From positions 1-64,000 of the forward strand of contig NZ_JAKOGG010000021.1 in assembly GCF_022321485.1 (NCBI RefSeq): DNA of 64,000 nt. The letters are read 5' to 3'. The stretch comes from Shewanella electrica. Lineage in GTDB: Bacteria; Pseudomonadota; Gammaproteobacteria; Enterobacterales; Shewanellaceae. Of the stretch, positions 1 to 8,788 are shown in pieces. A program made the position numbers and the translations under genes. A model generated the notes under the pieces. The model made no database searches, was not told the origin of the DNA, and worked only from the letters and a program-made list of their open reading frames with translations. Numbering within the stretch: the stretch's first letter is position 1; every line of letters begins with the position of its first letter.

Positions 1-114
1 CAGCCAGTATGAAGCGTCCAGCCCTTTGGAGAAATATCATGCTAATAGTTCAAATTACGTTCGTGATCTTGCCCTGGAATAAACATAACAATCCACAAAT
101 TTAGTTATGGAAGA

Positions 115-393
115 CGAGATAACACAGGTTTGGCAGGAGTACGCTGAGAATTCCCAGCACATGCGGACTTGTGGCCGTCGCCAGCATGGATGCTGGCGTC
201 GAGCGTATAGGGACATATTCACAGCGTGCCACAAGGATGCGTGTGCATAAGCCCGCTGCAGGCGATTTAGCACATCAGCGCTGACAGGTTGATAGTTGCC
301 ACATGCAATCACCGCAACGGCAAGCAACACCATCAACATTCGCAAACAACGTTTGCGCTAAAAACGCGAAACCGTTTCGCGCTATCAAACGAC
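115..393 (+). repeat. Modular hairpin repeat, copy A
   Basis: This non-coding stretch aligns in blocks with copy D (10201-10769). Shared blocks include the text around 150-180, 'tcacagcg' near 220, 'gctgcaggcgatttag' at 257-272 and a final 'tttcgcgc..tcaaacg' block near 375-391. Where copy D carries two imperfect hairpin modules, copy A carries one perfect hairpin, GCCAGCAT-GG-ATGCTGGC at 180-197. A second perfect stem, GCGAAAC-c-GTTTCGC, lies near 366-380. The copy ends exactly at the TAG stop codon of the kinase gene that follows. Its left boundary is unclear and may lie outside the window. Confidence 0.5.
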
Positions 394-1419
394 CTATGGA
401 GTGTTAACAATCTGCATCCGATGTGAACGTTGTCTAAAGCAGTTGCTGACAACGGCTTTCATCTCCTCTGGCATATGTGAGTCATTGATAACTGACAGCA
501 CCTTGTCAGCCTCTTTCGGCAAATCTCGCTGAATAATAGCCAAAGCGAATTTCTCACTTAAACCGATGCCTTTGGCAAACAGCAAAAAGTCGATGCCGAG
601 GTATTCGCCATAGGCAGTTTCAAACCCTGGCGCCAGTTGTTGCTCACCCTCTTCGATGGTTAACAGTGGCAAAGCAAGATAACCAGAAGCGAAGTAAGCG
701 GGATATGGCGCAACACTGACAAAATCATAAACAGGAGCCAGTCTATTGGGCGCCACAATGCCAAAATTACGCAGGTGTAAGTCGTTATTACCCAGTAGAT
801 ATGCGTAGGCTACCCGACGAAAAAAATCGCGCACATCGACCAAGGTTTTTAAAACGTTGTGGTGTTTTAAAAAACGGCCAATGGTCTCATAGCTAACCAT
901 CTGCTTGCCCACATCAATTCGGCCATATTTTTCCGCTATATCCATCGCCCCATCTAACTGCTCTTGATGGATTTTGCGGCCATCTGCGGCACGATCAAAT
1001 CGCTTGATGACAAACGCATACTCAGTAGTTTTGCCCGCCTCAGGCGCAAACTGCAACATACCAAACGGCGGCACCTCAAACTTAAGCTGTTTCATCACCG
1101 ACATAATGCAGTGCTCGTTTTCAGCTAGATAAGGAAACTCTGGTGGTGAGGGCTTAAGTATGAAGTCGCCTTGGCTGTCGATAATGTCAAAGTGTCGCTT
1201 GGCGCTATCGAGTGTTAACTGTAATTTGGGTTGCGCACCAGAAATGCTCATGCCTTTCTGCTTCGCTGGTTTTTGTTGTACAAATTCGGCAGCGGTGAAC
1301 GGCAGTTCAAAGCTGATATTACCGGACCCAGCCAACGCTTTCATACCCGCTTTGGAGAATCCCGTTGCTTGCTCTGATGGGGTCTGCAATGGTTGCAGCG
1401 TAATGCGACAGTTAGACAT
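394..1419 (-). CDS. hipT: HipT-type serine/threonine kinase toxin (HipBST system)
   Basis: This 341-residue HipA-family kinase lacks the N-terminal subdomain of classical HipA, which is encoded separately just upstream. A Gly-rich loop near residues 56-66 carries S58-I59-S60 followed by GAQPK. The family uses such a Ser-x-Ser motif for autophosphorylation; EPEC HipT has S57 and S59. The catalytic D213 sits in NNDLHLRN and the metal-binding D232 in YDFVS, close to the positions known in EPEC HipT. EPEC HipT phosphorylates tryptophanyl-tRNA synthetase; the target here is inferred to be an aminoacyl-tRNA synthetase but cannot be read from sequence. The gene starts one base after the hipS stop, so translation is probably coupled. 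Its TAG stop falls at the edge of repeat copy A. Confidence 0.87.
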   Translation of the reverse strand: MSNCRITLQPLQTPSEQATGFSKAGMKALAGSGNISFELPFTAAEFVQQKPAKQKGMSISGAQPKLQLTLDSAKRHFDIIDSQGDFILKPSPPEFPYLAENEHCIMSVMKQLKFEVPPFGMLQFAPEAGKTTEYAFVIKRFDRAADGRKIHQEQLDGAMDIAEKYGRIDVGKQMVSYETIGRFLKHHNVLKTLVDVRDFFRRVAYAYLLGNNDLHLRNFGIVAPNRLAPVYDFVSVAPYPAYFASGYLALPLLTIEEGEQQLAPGFETAYGEYLGIDFLLFAKGIGLSEKFALAIIQRDLPKEADKVLSVINDSHMPEEMKAVVSNCFRQRSHRMQIVNTP

Positions 1420-1420
1420 G

Positions 1421-1729
1421 TCAGTACCCTTTTATCTCGATTGCACCCAACAGGTTGTCGCCGTTTTCCATCAATATGCCCAGCAAGTCTTGTTCATCAA
1501 TTTTTTGTTGGTTGCTATACACCCGTCGCAGCCATCCTTCTGGCGCTAACGATGAAAAATAGGGATGCAGTACACCTTGTGATACATAGGGTTCAGCTCT
1601 TACTGGCAAGCTGAGGGAAATGCGAGGGCCGGTGTAGTCAGCAAGATATTGAAATGCATACTGATCGTCCTGCTGGGTCAGATCTCCCGCATGAACACCA
1701 TGCAGCAACACCTTCACTTTGCGATACAT
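1421..1729 (-). CDS. hipS: HipS-type small antitoxin (HipA N-subdomain 1-like)
   Basis: This 102-residue protein matches the N-terminal subdomain of HipA, with features such as LSLPVR, HPYFSSLAPEGWLR and the terminal NGDNLLGAIEI. In HipBST systems this free-standing domain is the antitoxin that neutralises HipT, whereas HipB mainly provides DNA binding. The reading frame is intact, with a proper start overlapping the end of hipB by 16 bases and a proper stop one base before hipT. This argues for a genuine three-gene operon rather than a frameshifted hipA. The length is typical for HipS. Confidence 0.82.
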   Translation of the reverse strand: MYRKVKVLLHGVHAGDLTQQDDQYAFQYLADYTGPRISLSLPVRAEPYVSQGVLHPYFSSLAPEGWLRRVYSNQQKIDEQDLLGILMENGDNLLGAIEIKGY

Positions 1730-2046
1730 AGTTTGCCTCCAAGCGCCTCGATCACCGTCAACACGGTGGCGATAGATGTGCCCTTGGGATCATCAAGGAT
1801 ACGGCTAATCGTGCCTCTTGAAGCATCTGACTGTAGCGCAAGATCTGACACCTCTATCCGCTCTTTAATGCGGAACTCGGCCAACAATTTGCCAAGTTCC
1901 AAGGTACTGGAAATCTCGTAGAGCGATTGGTACTTACGTTGATCAATGCCGCGGTTTAGTTCTCGCTTCATTTCATCCAACTGCTTCACGGACTCAAGCA
2001 ACTGGCGCTGCAATTTTTCAATATTCTCTAATGCATCGTTATTCAT
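1714..2046 (-). CDS. hipB: HipB-type DNA-binding antitoxin
   Basis: This 110-residue protein has a C-terminal helix-turn-helix (roughly residues 58-105, including SDLALQSDASRGTISRIL and a final IEALGGKL strand typical of HipB/XRE proteins). A charged, probably coiled-coil N-terminal half (residues 5-45) precedes it. It is first in the hipB-hipS-hipT operon. A G-rich Shine-Dalgarno (GTTGGGGG) precedes the ATG. By analogy it represses its own promoter and participates in the HipBST complex. The N-terminal extension is longer than in K-12 HipB. Confidence 0.82.
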   Translation of the reverse strand: MNNDALENIEKLQRQLLESVKQLDEMKRELNRGIDQRKYQSLYEISSTLELGKLLAEFRIKERIEVSDLALQSDASRGTISRILDDPKGTSIATVLTVIEALGGKLCIAK

Positions 2047-2388
2047 GCGGCCCCCAACACTCTACTTACATACCACTGCTTGCTGAATTGCTCGGACGTT
2101 TACATGGTGCCGAACCAGCGCCAACTCGCCATCGCTAAGATAATCACTCGTGCATATCAAGGTAATCATATGCACAAAAAAATGAACAGATACACATTAA
2201 ATATCATTAAACGTTCAATATTATATTCACACGAATCTAAATGACCAATATTTAAAACAAATCAGAAAATATTTATAGATATGTTCAATATTATGAATAA
2301 CTCAAGCTAAAAAACCATGAAAGCGTCAAAATTATGCGCATACATGCTGAAAATTATCTATGCAGTACAAAATGATAAACATGACCAA
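2047..2388 (-). promoter_or_regulatory. hipBST upstream region with repeated GTTCAATATTAT
   Basis: This AT-rich intergenic stretch upstream of hipB has no convincing gene. GTTCAATATTAT occurs twice in direct orientation, at 2213-2224 and 2283-2294, and a related CAATATT lies near 2245. The second copy belongs to a weak palindrome (GTT...AAC). These are candidate HipB operators, but nothing in the sequence proves binding. Confidence 0.3.
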
Positions 2389-2870
2389 AATGAGGACACC
2401 ACCAATTGATCCAGTTAACACACTGAAATTGCAGACAACACCAATTCCCCTTGGCGCAGCGAAGCAGCGTTGGCCAGGCATCAAGCAATCGAGGTATGGC
2501 GCGCTGGCCGTTAAACATGGATGTTGTTGCGGGACGAGCATCGCCCTTTGGCTCTGGTGTGGAACGAGTATCACCGCTCACGCACATCCATGTGCTTCGC
2601 GGTATTAATACTTCTTGTATGTCTTCCACGACTTTCGCACACGTAGTTTGCTATCACGCAGTGATAAATCTTGCCAAGCGAAGCTTGGAATGGCGCAGCC
2701 ATCAATCTTTAGCAACCGCAGGTTGCAATGGTTGCAAGCCATAAAATCAAAGCCAGCTGCAAGCGATTTAGTGAGAAGAGGTCGCAAACCACTCATGAGT
2801 CAGCAGACAAAATGCGGCAACTGCCAGCAACATTCGCCACACCAAGAGTTGCTGGCGATCCCAGCAACTC
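2389..2870 (+). repeat. Modular hairpin repeat, copy B
   Basis: Copy B begins with the shared terminus aaaatg-gacaccaccaatt. It continues with about 110 bases nearly identical to the reverse complement of copy C (around 9340-9452) and similar to the start of copy D. It contains a run of mini-hairpins: TATCAC-GCA-GTGATA (2652-2666), CCAAGC-GAA-GCTTGG (2674-2688), ATGGC-GCA-GCCAT (2690-2702) and GCAACC-GCA-GGTTGC (2712-2726). All have triloops of the form C-GNA-G. Short open frames cross it on both strands, but none looks like a protein. Its right edge is approximate and lies just downstream of the receptor gene's stop. Confidence 0.65.
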
Positions 2871-2885
2871 TGATACGTTCAGTGG

Positions 2886-5087
2886 TTAAAACTGATATTT
2901 CAGTGACAAAGTAGCGTTACGAGGTTCGGCGTAGGCAAGCTGGGTGTAAAAACCTATTTGGCTGTAATAGGTTTTATCAAACAGGTTGTCGATATTCAGT
3001 TGCACCGATAACCTATCGTTAAGCTGATAGCGTGCCATCAAGTTCACCAGTGCGTATGCTCCCTGCCCTACACGTTGCTCATTGTTGCTGCCTTCATTAA
3101 ACACATCGGAATAGCTTTTGCCCTCCCAGTTGATGCCGCCGCCTACGGTCAAGTCCTGCCAGTTGTAGGTGGTGAACAAGCGGAATAACTTGTTAGGAAA
3201 CACGGTATTTACCGCAACCGAGCGGCCATCTTTCTCCTCTGTGGCATCAAATTGGGTGTAGTTGGTACTGATTTTCCAGTTGTCAGTAATATCGCCCACT
3301 AACTCAATTTCAAACCCTTCACTCGTCACCCCAGCAGCGGCCCGATACGCCACCATTTGCTCATCGGTCGGTTCAAAGCTGGTATCTTCCACGGCAAAGT
3401 TTTGCTGCTTAATACGAAATACGGTGGCGGTGAGATGTAAGGCGTCATCCAAGAATTGGCTTTTAATCCCTGCTTCGTAGTTTATGCCCTTGAGCGGATC
3501 GAGGTAGTGACCATTAACATCGAGGTTGCTCTGCGGTTGGAAGATTTCGGTATAACTGGCGTAGAGGGTGTAATGCTCGTTCAAATCATATAACACGCCC
3601 ACATAAGGCACGACGACGCCATTATCACCATAGGTATTGTTGTCATCAAAATAGTCGGTACGCTGCCAATCAGCAATGCGGCTACCAGCGACCAATTTGA
3701 GTTCATCCGTAAGGGATAAGCGGGTAGCAAAAAAATAACCGGTTTGCTTGGTGCGGTCTTTGCGGTAGTTGTTGCGGCTGCCCCAAGTGGGTTCGGCGTA
3801 ATTGCCATCCCATTCAAAGAAATTACCTACGGGATCGGCATTTTCGTAAGGATATTGGAAATAAGCAAAATCCTGTTGGCTATGCGTTGCCCCAACCACC
3901 AGCTCATGCTCACGACCGAACAGCGAGTATTTCCCCGTTAGGCGCAGGCCGATGTCATCTTGTTCCCGCAGATTATCGTAGCGTCCCGGCATGGCATCCA
4001 TTCCCATCCCGCTGGTGCGATCAGGTAAGCCGCTCAGATATAACAGTTTCATATCGGAGCCGCTTTCGGTGCGGTTGTAATTCAGCCGAATCTCCCAATC
4101 GTCATTAAATTGGTGCTGTAAATTGGCAAAATAGGTTTTATGGGTGGTTGCCCAGTAGGTCCATTTGGCCCCTACGGTTTTGGAACGGTCCCAATGGGCA
4201 CGGCTACCATCTTGGTAGAAAATCGGCAGACCGCCCCACTGAGATGCGGTCGGATCGTTATCCTGATAACTCGCCCCTAGCCGCAATAACGTTTGATCGC
4301 TCAGATCCGCATCCACCACGCCATAAAATACTGACTTGCGATTACCCGCATAATCGACGTAGGAGTTGCCATCTTCATATACCACCACGGCGCGGCCACG
4401 AATGGAGCCACTATCATTCAGCGCGTTACCGACATCGACGCTCGCATGATAGGTATCCCAGCGGCTCATGCTGACCGTGGCATCGCCACGAAACACCGCG
4501 CTGTCGGCATGTTTACGCACCAAGTTGATAGAGGCTGACGGCTGACCAGCACCGGTTAACAAGCCAGTGGCACCACGCACAATTTCAACACGTTCATACA
4601 ATGCGGTGTCAGTTTGCGTTTCACCGGCACTGGTGCTGCCATCCCAATGCACCGGAATACCATCAATTTGATAGTTATTGATATCAAACCCCCGCGAGGA
4701 GAAGGCGTTGCGGGAGCTATCGTACGCGCGGGACGACACCCCGGCGGCACTGTTGACCACATCCGTTAATGAGCTTAAGCCTAAATCGATAATCTGCTGA
4801 TCGGTGATGATACTCACCGACTGTGGCGTCTCTTTCAGTGTCAACCCTAATCCGGTAGCGGTATCCACCTTGTCGTTGACGATGTATTTGCCTTCCACCA
4901 ACACCACTTCAATATTTTTGGTCGATACACTCTTGGCATCACCAACATTGGCTTCCGCCGCAATAACCGCAGTGGCAGGTAGCAGCAGCGGAATGAGTAA
5001 CGCCAATGGCCGTTTACTTATCGATAAACCGCCCGTGGCAAATTGATTAACCAACGGCATCGGGTTGTCGCAAAACACCTTGTTCAT
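2886..5087 (-). CDS. TonB-dependent ferric-siderophore receptor (FhuE-like)
   Basis: This 733-residue outer-membrane receptor has a signal region ending near AVIA-AEA (about residue 44). A plug domain (about 65-190) follows with LKETPQSVSIIT, SRGFDINNYQIDGIP and ERVEIVRGATGLLTGAGQPSA. A 22-strand-type barrel ends in NIDNLFDKTYY and a C-terminal aromatic (YQF). The SRGFDINNYQIDGIP text is typical of the FhuE/hydroxamate-siderophore subfamily, so the ligand is probably a ferric hydroxamate such as coprogen or rhodotorulate; the exact ligand is inferred. AAGGA precedes the ATG at a suitable distance. A perfect Fur box lies about 120 bases upstream, so iron repression is expected. The gene and the di-heme lipoprotein gene are bracketed by oppositely oriented repeat copies B and C. 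Confidence 0.92.
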   Translation of the reverse strand: MNKVFCDNPMPLVNQFATGGLSISKRPLALLIPLLLPATAVIAAEANVGDAKSVSTKNIEVVLVEGKYIVNDKVDTATGLGLTLKETPQSVSIITDQQIIDLGLSSLTDVVNSAAGVSSRAYDSSRNAFSSRGFDINNYQIDGIPVHWDGSTSAGETQTDTALYERVEIVRGATGLLTGAGQPSASINLVRKHADSAVFRGDATVSMSRWDTYHASVDVGNALNDSGSIRGRAVVVYEDGNSYVDYAGNRKSVFYGVVDADLSDQTLLRLGASYQDNDPTASQWGGLPIFYQDGSRAHWDRSKTVGAKWTYWATTHKTYFANLQHQFNDDWEIRLNYNRTESGSDMKLLYLSGLPDRTSGMGMDAMPGRYDNLREQDDIGLRLTGKYSLFGREHELVVGATHSQQDFAYFQYPYENADPVGNFFEWDGNYAEPTWGSRNNYRKDRTKQTGYFFATRLSLTDELKLVAGSRIADWQRTDYFDDNNTYGDNGVVVPYVGVLYDLNEHYTLYASYTEIFQPQSNLDVNGHYLDPLKGINYEAGIKSQFLDDALHLTATVFRIKQQNFAVEDTSFEPTDEQMVAYRAAAGVTSEGFEIELVGDITDNWKISTNYTQFDATEEKDGRSVAVNTVFPNKLFRLFTTYNWQDLTVGGGINWEGKSYSDVFNEGSNNEQRVGQGAYALVNLMARYQLNDRLSVQLNIDNLFDKTYYSQIGFYTQLAYAEPRNATLSLKYQF

Positions 5088-5206
5088 ATTCCATCCTTTT
5101 ATCTTTATTCAAGGTAATCACAGCGCGCGGTGGCTGAAAGGCAGAACACAAACCGAGACCACCAAGCCAACAAAAGGATGATCTACACAAAAAACACACA
5201 AACATA

Positions 5207-5225
5207 AATGATAATGGTTATCATT
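5207..5225 (-). promoter_or_regulatory. Fur box
   Basis: The sequence AATGATAA-TGG-TTATCATT is a perfect 8-3-8 inverted repeat and matches the classical Fur consensus. It lies upstream of the divergently read siderophore receptor and probably overlaps its promoter. The next gene on the other strand starts more than 400 bases away, so the site most likely serves the receptor. Confidence 0.88.
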
Positions 5226-5652
5226 TGTGAGTATCATCTTAAAAATAGGACAACAAACACCAACAGCCACATTCGCCGTTCACGCACACCACGGCATTAG
5301 TGCAGCCATACGTGGCGAATCCGAAACAGCGTGATGTCGCGCAAAACCCCAAAGAGATGTAGCGCAAAAAGTTAACAAGCAACAGCAACAACCAAAGCAC
5401 GCAACCCTTTCAGGTCCTCAAATGCCCCACCGTCTTTGATTGTCTCCAGCCGTAAAAACAAATTTCTCGCTCCATAAATCAATAAACCTACATTTTATGT
5501 CGCTAATATTAGGGTGAGCACTGCTGTATGCTGCAAAGCAGAGATTGCGACGAAATGAGGACTACGGTTAGCGTCATCGCCTGCAGTCACTCACCACCTG
5601 ATGAAGTAAGCCTATATAGACCCACCGATTTTACTGGGAAGGAACAATAACA
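5226..5652. other. Intergenic region without recognisable gene
   Basis: These 427 bases separate the divergent siderophore receptor and di-heme lipoprotein genes. I see no coding frame, RNA gene or clear terminator. The right end holds a ribosome-binding sequence (GGGAAGGAAC) for the lipoprotein gene. The promoter was not assigned. Confidence 0.5.
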
Positions 5653-8600
5653 ATGGAACTGCATTTGCTGACCGAAAACCAAGTTTACCTTCGCTCGAAA
5701 ATACGTTGGGCAATCATGTTGCCCTTGCTTAGCAGCCTACTAACGGGTTGTGGTGGCGGTGATGATAACGCCGAGGTTGCGCCGCAGCCCGCACCACCGG
5801 TGACAACACCGGAACCAGAACCGGGAGAGACGCCAGATCCTGAACCGGGCGATACACCGGTGACTCCAGTCCCCGAAGATGAAAATCTGCCGCCATTGGA
5901 GGCTCCAGCACTGACCAGCGCCGTGCCCTTGCCTCGCGCAGATGCGCCCTCATTACCACCACCGCCCGCGAGCTTACGCTTGCCCGCCGACTTCCAAGTG
6001 GGTCAGCAACGCCAAGCAGCTAAATCGACCCGCAGTGCGGTGATTGCCGCAACCGAGGCAGCGTTGATCACACCAGTGGCAGCGACCTCCTCGGGCGATG
6101 AAAATGACACCAATACCGCCGCCAAAGCCATTGATGGCGACCTGCAAAGCCGATGGGAAAGTGCGTGGAATAACACCGAGATTGACCCTGACGCAGCGTG
6201 GTTACAGTTCGATTTTGGCAGTAAAACCGCGATTGGCTACATGAAGCTGCTGTGGGAACGCGCCCATGCAACGGAGTACGCCATCTACATCTCTGATGAT
6301 GCCGAGAGCTGGTATCAACTGCGTTATGTGGTCGATGCTCAAGGCGACACTGAGCAGTTCTACAATTTGGGCATTTATGCCCGTTATCTGCGCTTGCAGG
6401 GCATAAGCCGCGCCACGCAATATGGTTATTCGCTATTTGAGGCGGAGTTCCGCGCACCTGCGGCTGATAATTCGCTGCTGCCGCTGGCAACCTCTGCAAT
6501 AGCATTTCCGATGTCTGGCGCGGGGCTAACGCCACTGCCGCAATTTGCTGAACCAATCGAATCTACACAGTTTTCACTGCCTGATGGCCGTTTAGTGACC
6601 CGTTTTGGCATGGTGGGCCGCTCTCGCCATGCGCGGGAACGTGGTGAGGACTGGAACGAAATGGGCTATGGCGTGAATGATACCGTTGATGCAGCGGGTA
6701 ATCCGCGCGATAAAGGGCCCGGGGCACATCTCAATTTTGTGGCTAACTATTTTCAGTTGCGCACGTGGGGCGTAGAGATCATCGACGACAGCAATGTCGC
6801 GGGTGTGCTCCACCCTAAGTTAGTGGTTAACCAATACTTTCAGCAACCGCAAAAAGGCGGCGGGCACGTGTTTGTCCGTGGCTTTGATAATCCCTATGTG
6901 ACCGGATATGGCTGGATGAGTCCCGGTGATTTGTTGGATGATTCCACCTATCTCACCGATGGCGCGCCCTGTCCGGTCGTTGCCAAGCCCGCCAATGGCG
7001 CCCTGCTACGCCCCGACAGCGGCTACAACGATGTCATTGGCGCTAACGACGGTTGTAGCGTGTTGTTCGATACCTTTCCCGGCCACCGCGACAATTCGCC
7101 CGATGCCAACGGTGTCATGGCACCCAATGGCACAACTATTGACGCTCGCCCATTGGTCAAAGGCGATGTGTTGGAGTTCTCCAGTTCGTTTTTTACCACG
7201 CGTGAGATTATGGATGCGGCGGGTGACCGTCACGGCTATCGCTATTACACCAATGAAATGACCTACGTGATGGGCCAAGGATTGCGTCCTTGGTATGGCG
7301 TGCAGCCACGCCTGAAAAACCAGCCGCTACCAGTGGAAACCCTGCAAGGTGGCACGGGCTCAATCTCCTATGATTACGCCGATAACGCCGCATTTATGTT
7401 CCAGCAACCGCACACCACCATTGCGATGGAAAACATGCAGCGTTTTGTTGAGGGACGCCGCTGGATCCACACCAATTTATGGACTGGTGAACATAATGAA
7501 GCGGATAACGATCGCAACGACGCTGGCATGCAGCTGCAAGGGCCACGCTTTAACCAATCGTCCTGTTTTGGTTGCCACATCAATAACGGCCGCAGTGCCG
7601 CGCCAACCGTAATCAATCAACGGCTCGATACCATGGCAGTGCGCACCGCAGAGTCAACCGCCGCAGGCACCTACTGGCCAGATAGCCATTATGGTGTTGC
7701 GGTGCAGATGAACGCCCGTTTGACCACTTCTGGCGCAGCCGAAAACTGGGGCAATGCGGTGTGGCTAGCGGGATTTGAGTATTCCTCCGCCGTACTGGGC
7801 GACGGTACTGTGGTAGAACTGCGTAAACCCAAAGTGGCGTTTGAAGGCCCAACCCCGGCGGTATATTCGGTACGTTCGGCTCAGCCGATGATCGGCATGG
7901 GGCTGTTGGAAGCTATCCCCGATGCAGAGATTTTATCCCGCGTGCGCAGCACGCCTGATGAAGATGGCGTGCAAGGTGTCGCCAACTATGGCTATGATCC
8001 AGAAACTGGCGCGGTACATCTCGGCCGTTATGGTTGGAAAGCCAGTAAAGTGAGCTTGCGCCATCAGGTCACCAATGCTGCATTGCTGGATATGTCGGTC
8101 ACCTCAGCGGCTTATCCTAATCGGCAATGTCTGGCAGGCTCGGCACATTGCAACGCCGCAGCCGGTACTGAAGTGGGTCTTGCTGCGGAAGCCGTAGAGC
8201 GTATGACGCAGTATTTGCAGCTGTTGGGCGTTCCAGCACAACGTAGCCTTGTTAGTGGTTTCCCCAAGGGCGTGACACCGCTGGCCTATCTGGATGTCAA
8301 TCCTGAATCGATTGCCAAGGGGCAGCAACTGTTTAGTGATATCCGTTGTAATAGCTGCCACGTGGTAGAACTACAAACCGGTGCCACGTCCGAATTCGCC
8401 GAGGTGCGTAATCAAACCATCAAACCCTATACCGATCTGCTGCTACACGATATGGGTGACGAGCTAGCTGATGACTTTGAAGAAGGTTTGGCACGCGGCA
8501 ACATGTGGCGTACCTCGCCGTTGTGGGGTATCGGCTACACCGAATATGTCGCCGCGGGTACACCTGTGGGCTACTTGCACGACAGCCGCGCACGCAATCT

Positions 8601-8712
8601 CACCGAAGCGATCCTATGGCATGGCGGCGAGGGAGAAGCCAGTAAACAACGGTTCGCCGCGCTCACCGCACAGGAACGACAAGACTTGCTGACATTCCTT
8701 AAATCGCTGTAA
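5653..8712 (+). CDS. Di-heme DUF1111 lipoprotein with F5/8-type C domain
   Basis: This 1019-residue protein has a lipobox (LLTGC, Cys33) after a hydrophobic segment, so it should be a membrane-anchored lipoprotein. A Pro/Glu-rich linker (about 40-110) follows, then a discoidin-like F5/8 type C domain (about 140-270; AIDGDLQSRWESAW, WLQFDFGS, YLRLQG). The rest is a DUF1111 di-heme oxidoreductase-like region with two haem c motifs: CFGCH at 638-642 and CNSCH at 899-903. DUF1111 proteins resemble di-haem peroxidases/MauG, but their reactions are mostly unknown. The F5/8 domain suggests attachment to glycans or cell surfaces. Family members are usually much shorter (about 450-500 residues). AAGGAAC precedes the ATG. 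A strong terminator follows, so it is probably monocistronic. Confidence 0.87.
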   Translation: MELHLLTENQVYLRSKIRWAIMLPLLSSLLTGCGGGDDNAEVAPQPAPPVTTPEPEPGETPDPEPGDTPVTPVPEDENLPPLEAPALTSAVPLPRADAPSLPPPPASLRLPADFQVGQQRQAAKSTRSAVIAATEAALITPVAATSSGDENDTNTAAKAIDGDLQSRWESAWNNTEIDPDAAWLQFDFGSKTAIGYMKLLWERAHATEYAIYISDDAESWYQLRYVVDAQGDTEQFYNLGIYARYLRLQGISRATQYGYSLFEAEFRAPAADNSLLPLATSAIAFPMSGAGLTPLPQFAEPIESTQFSLPDGRLVTRFGMVGRSRHARERGEDWNEMGYGVNDTVDAAGNPRDKGPGAHLNFVANYFQLRTWGVEIIDDSNVAGVLHPKLVVNQYFQQPQKGGGHVFVRGFDNPYVTGYGWMSPGDLLDDSTYLTDGAPCPVVAKPANGALLRPDSGYNDVIGANDGCSVLFDTFPGHRDNSPDANGVMAPNGTTIDARPLVKGDVLEFSSSFFTTREIMDAAGDRHGYRYYTNEMTYVMGQGLRPWYGVQPRLKNQPLPVETLQGGTGSISYDYADNAAFMFQQPHTTIAMENMQRFVEGRRWIHTNLWTGEHNEADNDRNDAGMQLQGPRFNQSSCFGCHINNGRSAAPTVINQRLDTMAVRTAESTAAGTYWPDSHYGVAVQMNARLTTSGAAENWGNAVWLAGFEYSSAVLGDGTVVELRKPKVAFEGPTPAVYSVRSAQPMIGMGLLEAIPDAEILSRVRSTPDEDGVQGVANYGYDPETGAVHLGRYGWKASKVSLRHQVTNAALLDMSVTSAAYPNRQCLAGSAHCNAAAGTEVGLAAEAVERMTQYLQLLGVPAQRSLVSGFPKGVTPLAYLDVNPESIAKGQQLFSDIRCNSCHVVELQTGATSEFAEVRNQTIKPYTDLLLHDMGDELADDFEEGLARGNMWRTSPLWGIGYTEYVAAGTPVGYLHDSRARNLTEAILWHGGEGEASKQRFAALTAQERQDLLTFLKSL

Positions 8713-8721
8713 TGGCTTCTT

Positions 8722-8755
8722 ACGCTGGTCAGCCTTGCGTTGACCAGCGTTTTTT
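8722..8755 (+). terminator. Rho-independent terminator
   Basis: A 10-bp perfect stem (ACGCTGGTCA at 8722-8731 pairing with TGACCAGCGT at 8741-8750) is followed by TTTTT. It lies 10 bases after the di-heme lipoprotein stop codon. Confidence 0.9.
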
Positions 8756-8788
8756 AATCGCTGTGACGCAGAAGAAAAATAAGCACAG

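Noticed and set aside
55-345. Minus-strand 96-residue frame with a signal-peptide-like start (MVLLAVAVIACG)
   Set aside because: It runs through repeat copy A, the rest is low-complexity and basic, and equivalent blocks in copies B and D are not open in the same way. It may be a remnant but is not a supportable gene.
394-1729. A single hipA gene broken by a frameshift
   Set aside because: The two frames have a proper stop and start with 1-base spacing, and the kinase has the HipT-type S-x-S loop. The HipBST architecture explains the split.
2354-2914. Several overlapping 60-100 residue frames on both strands
   Set aside because: They are translations of repeat copy B; the same text recurs in copies C and D in other frames, showing repeat structure rather than coding constraint.
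6068-6556. Minus-strand 162-residue frame inside the di-heme lipoprotein gene
   Set aside because: It is a shadow of the plus-strand gene, whose signal peptide, domains and haem motifs are clear.
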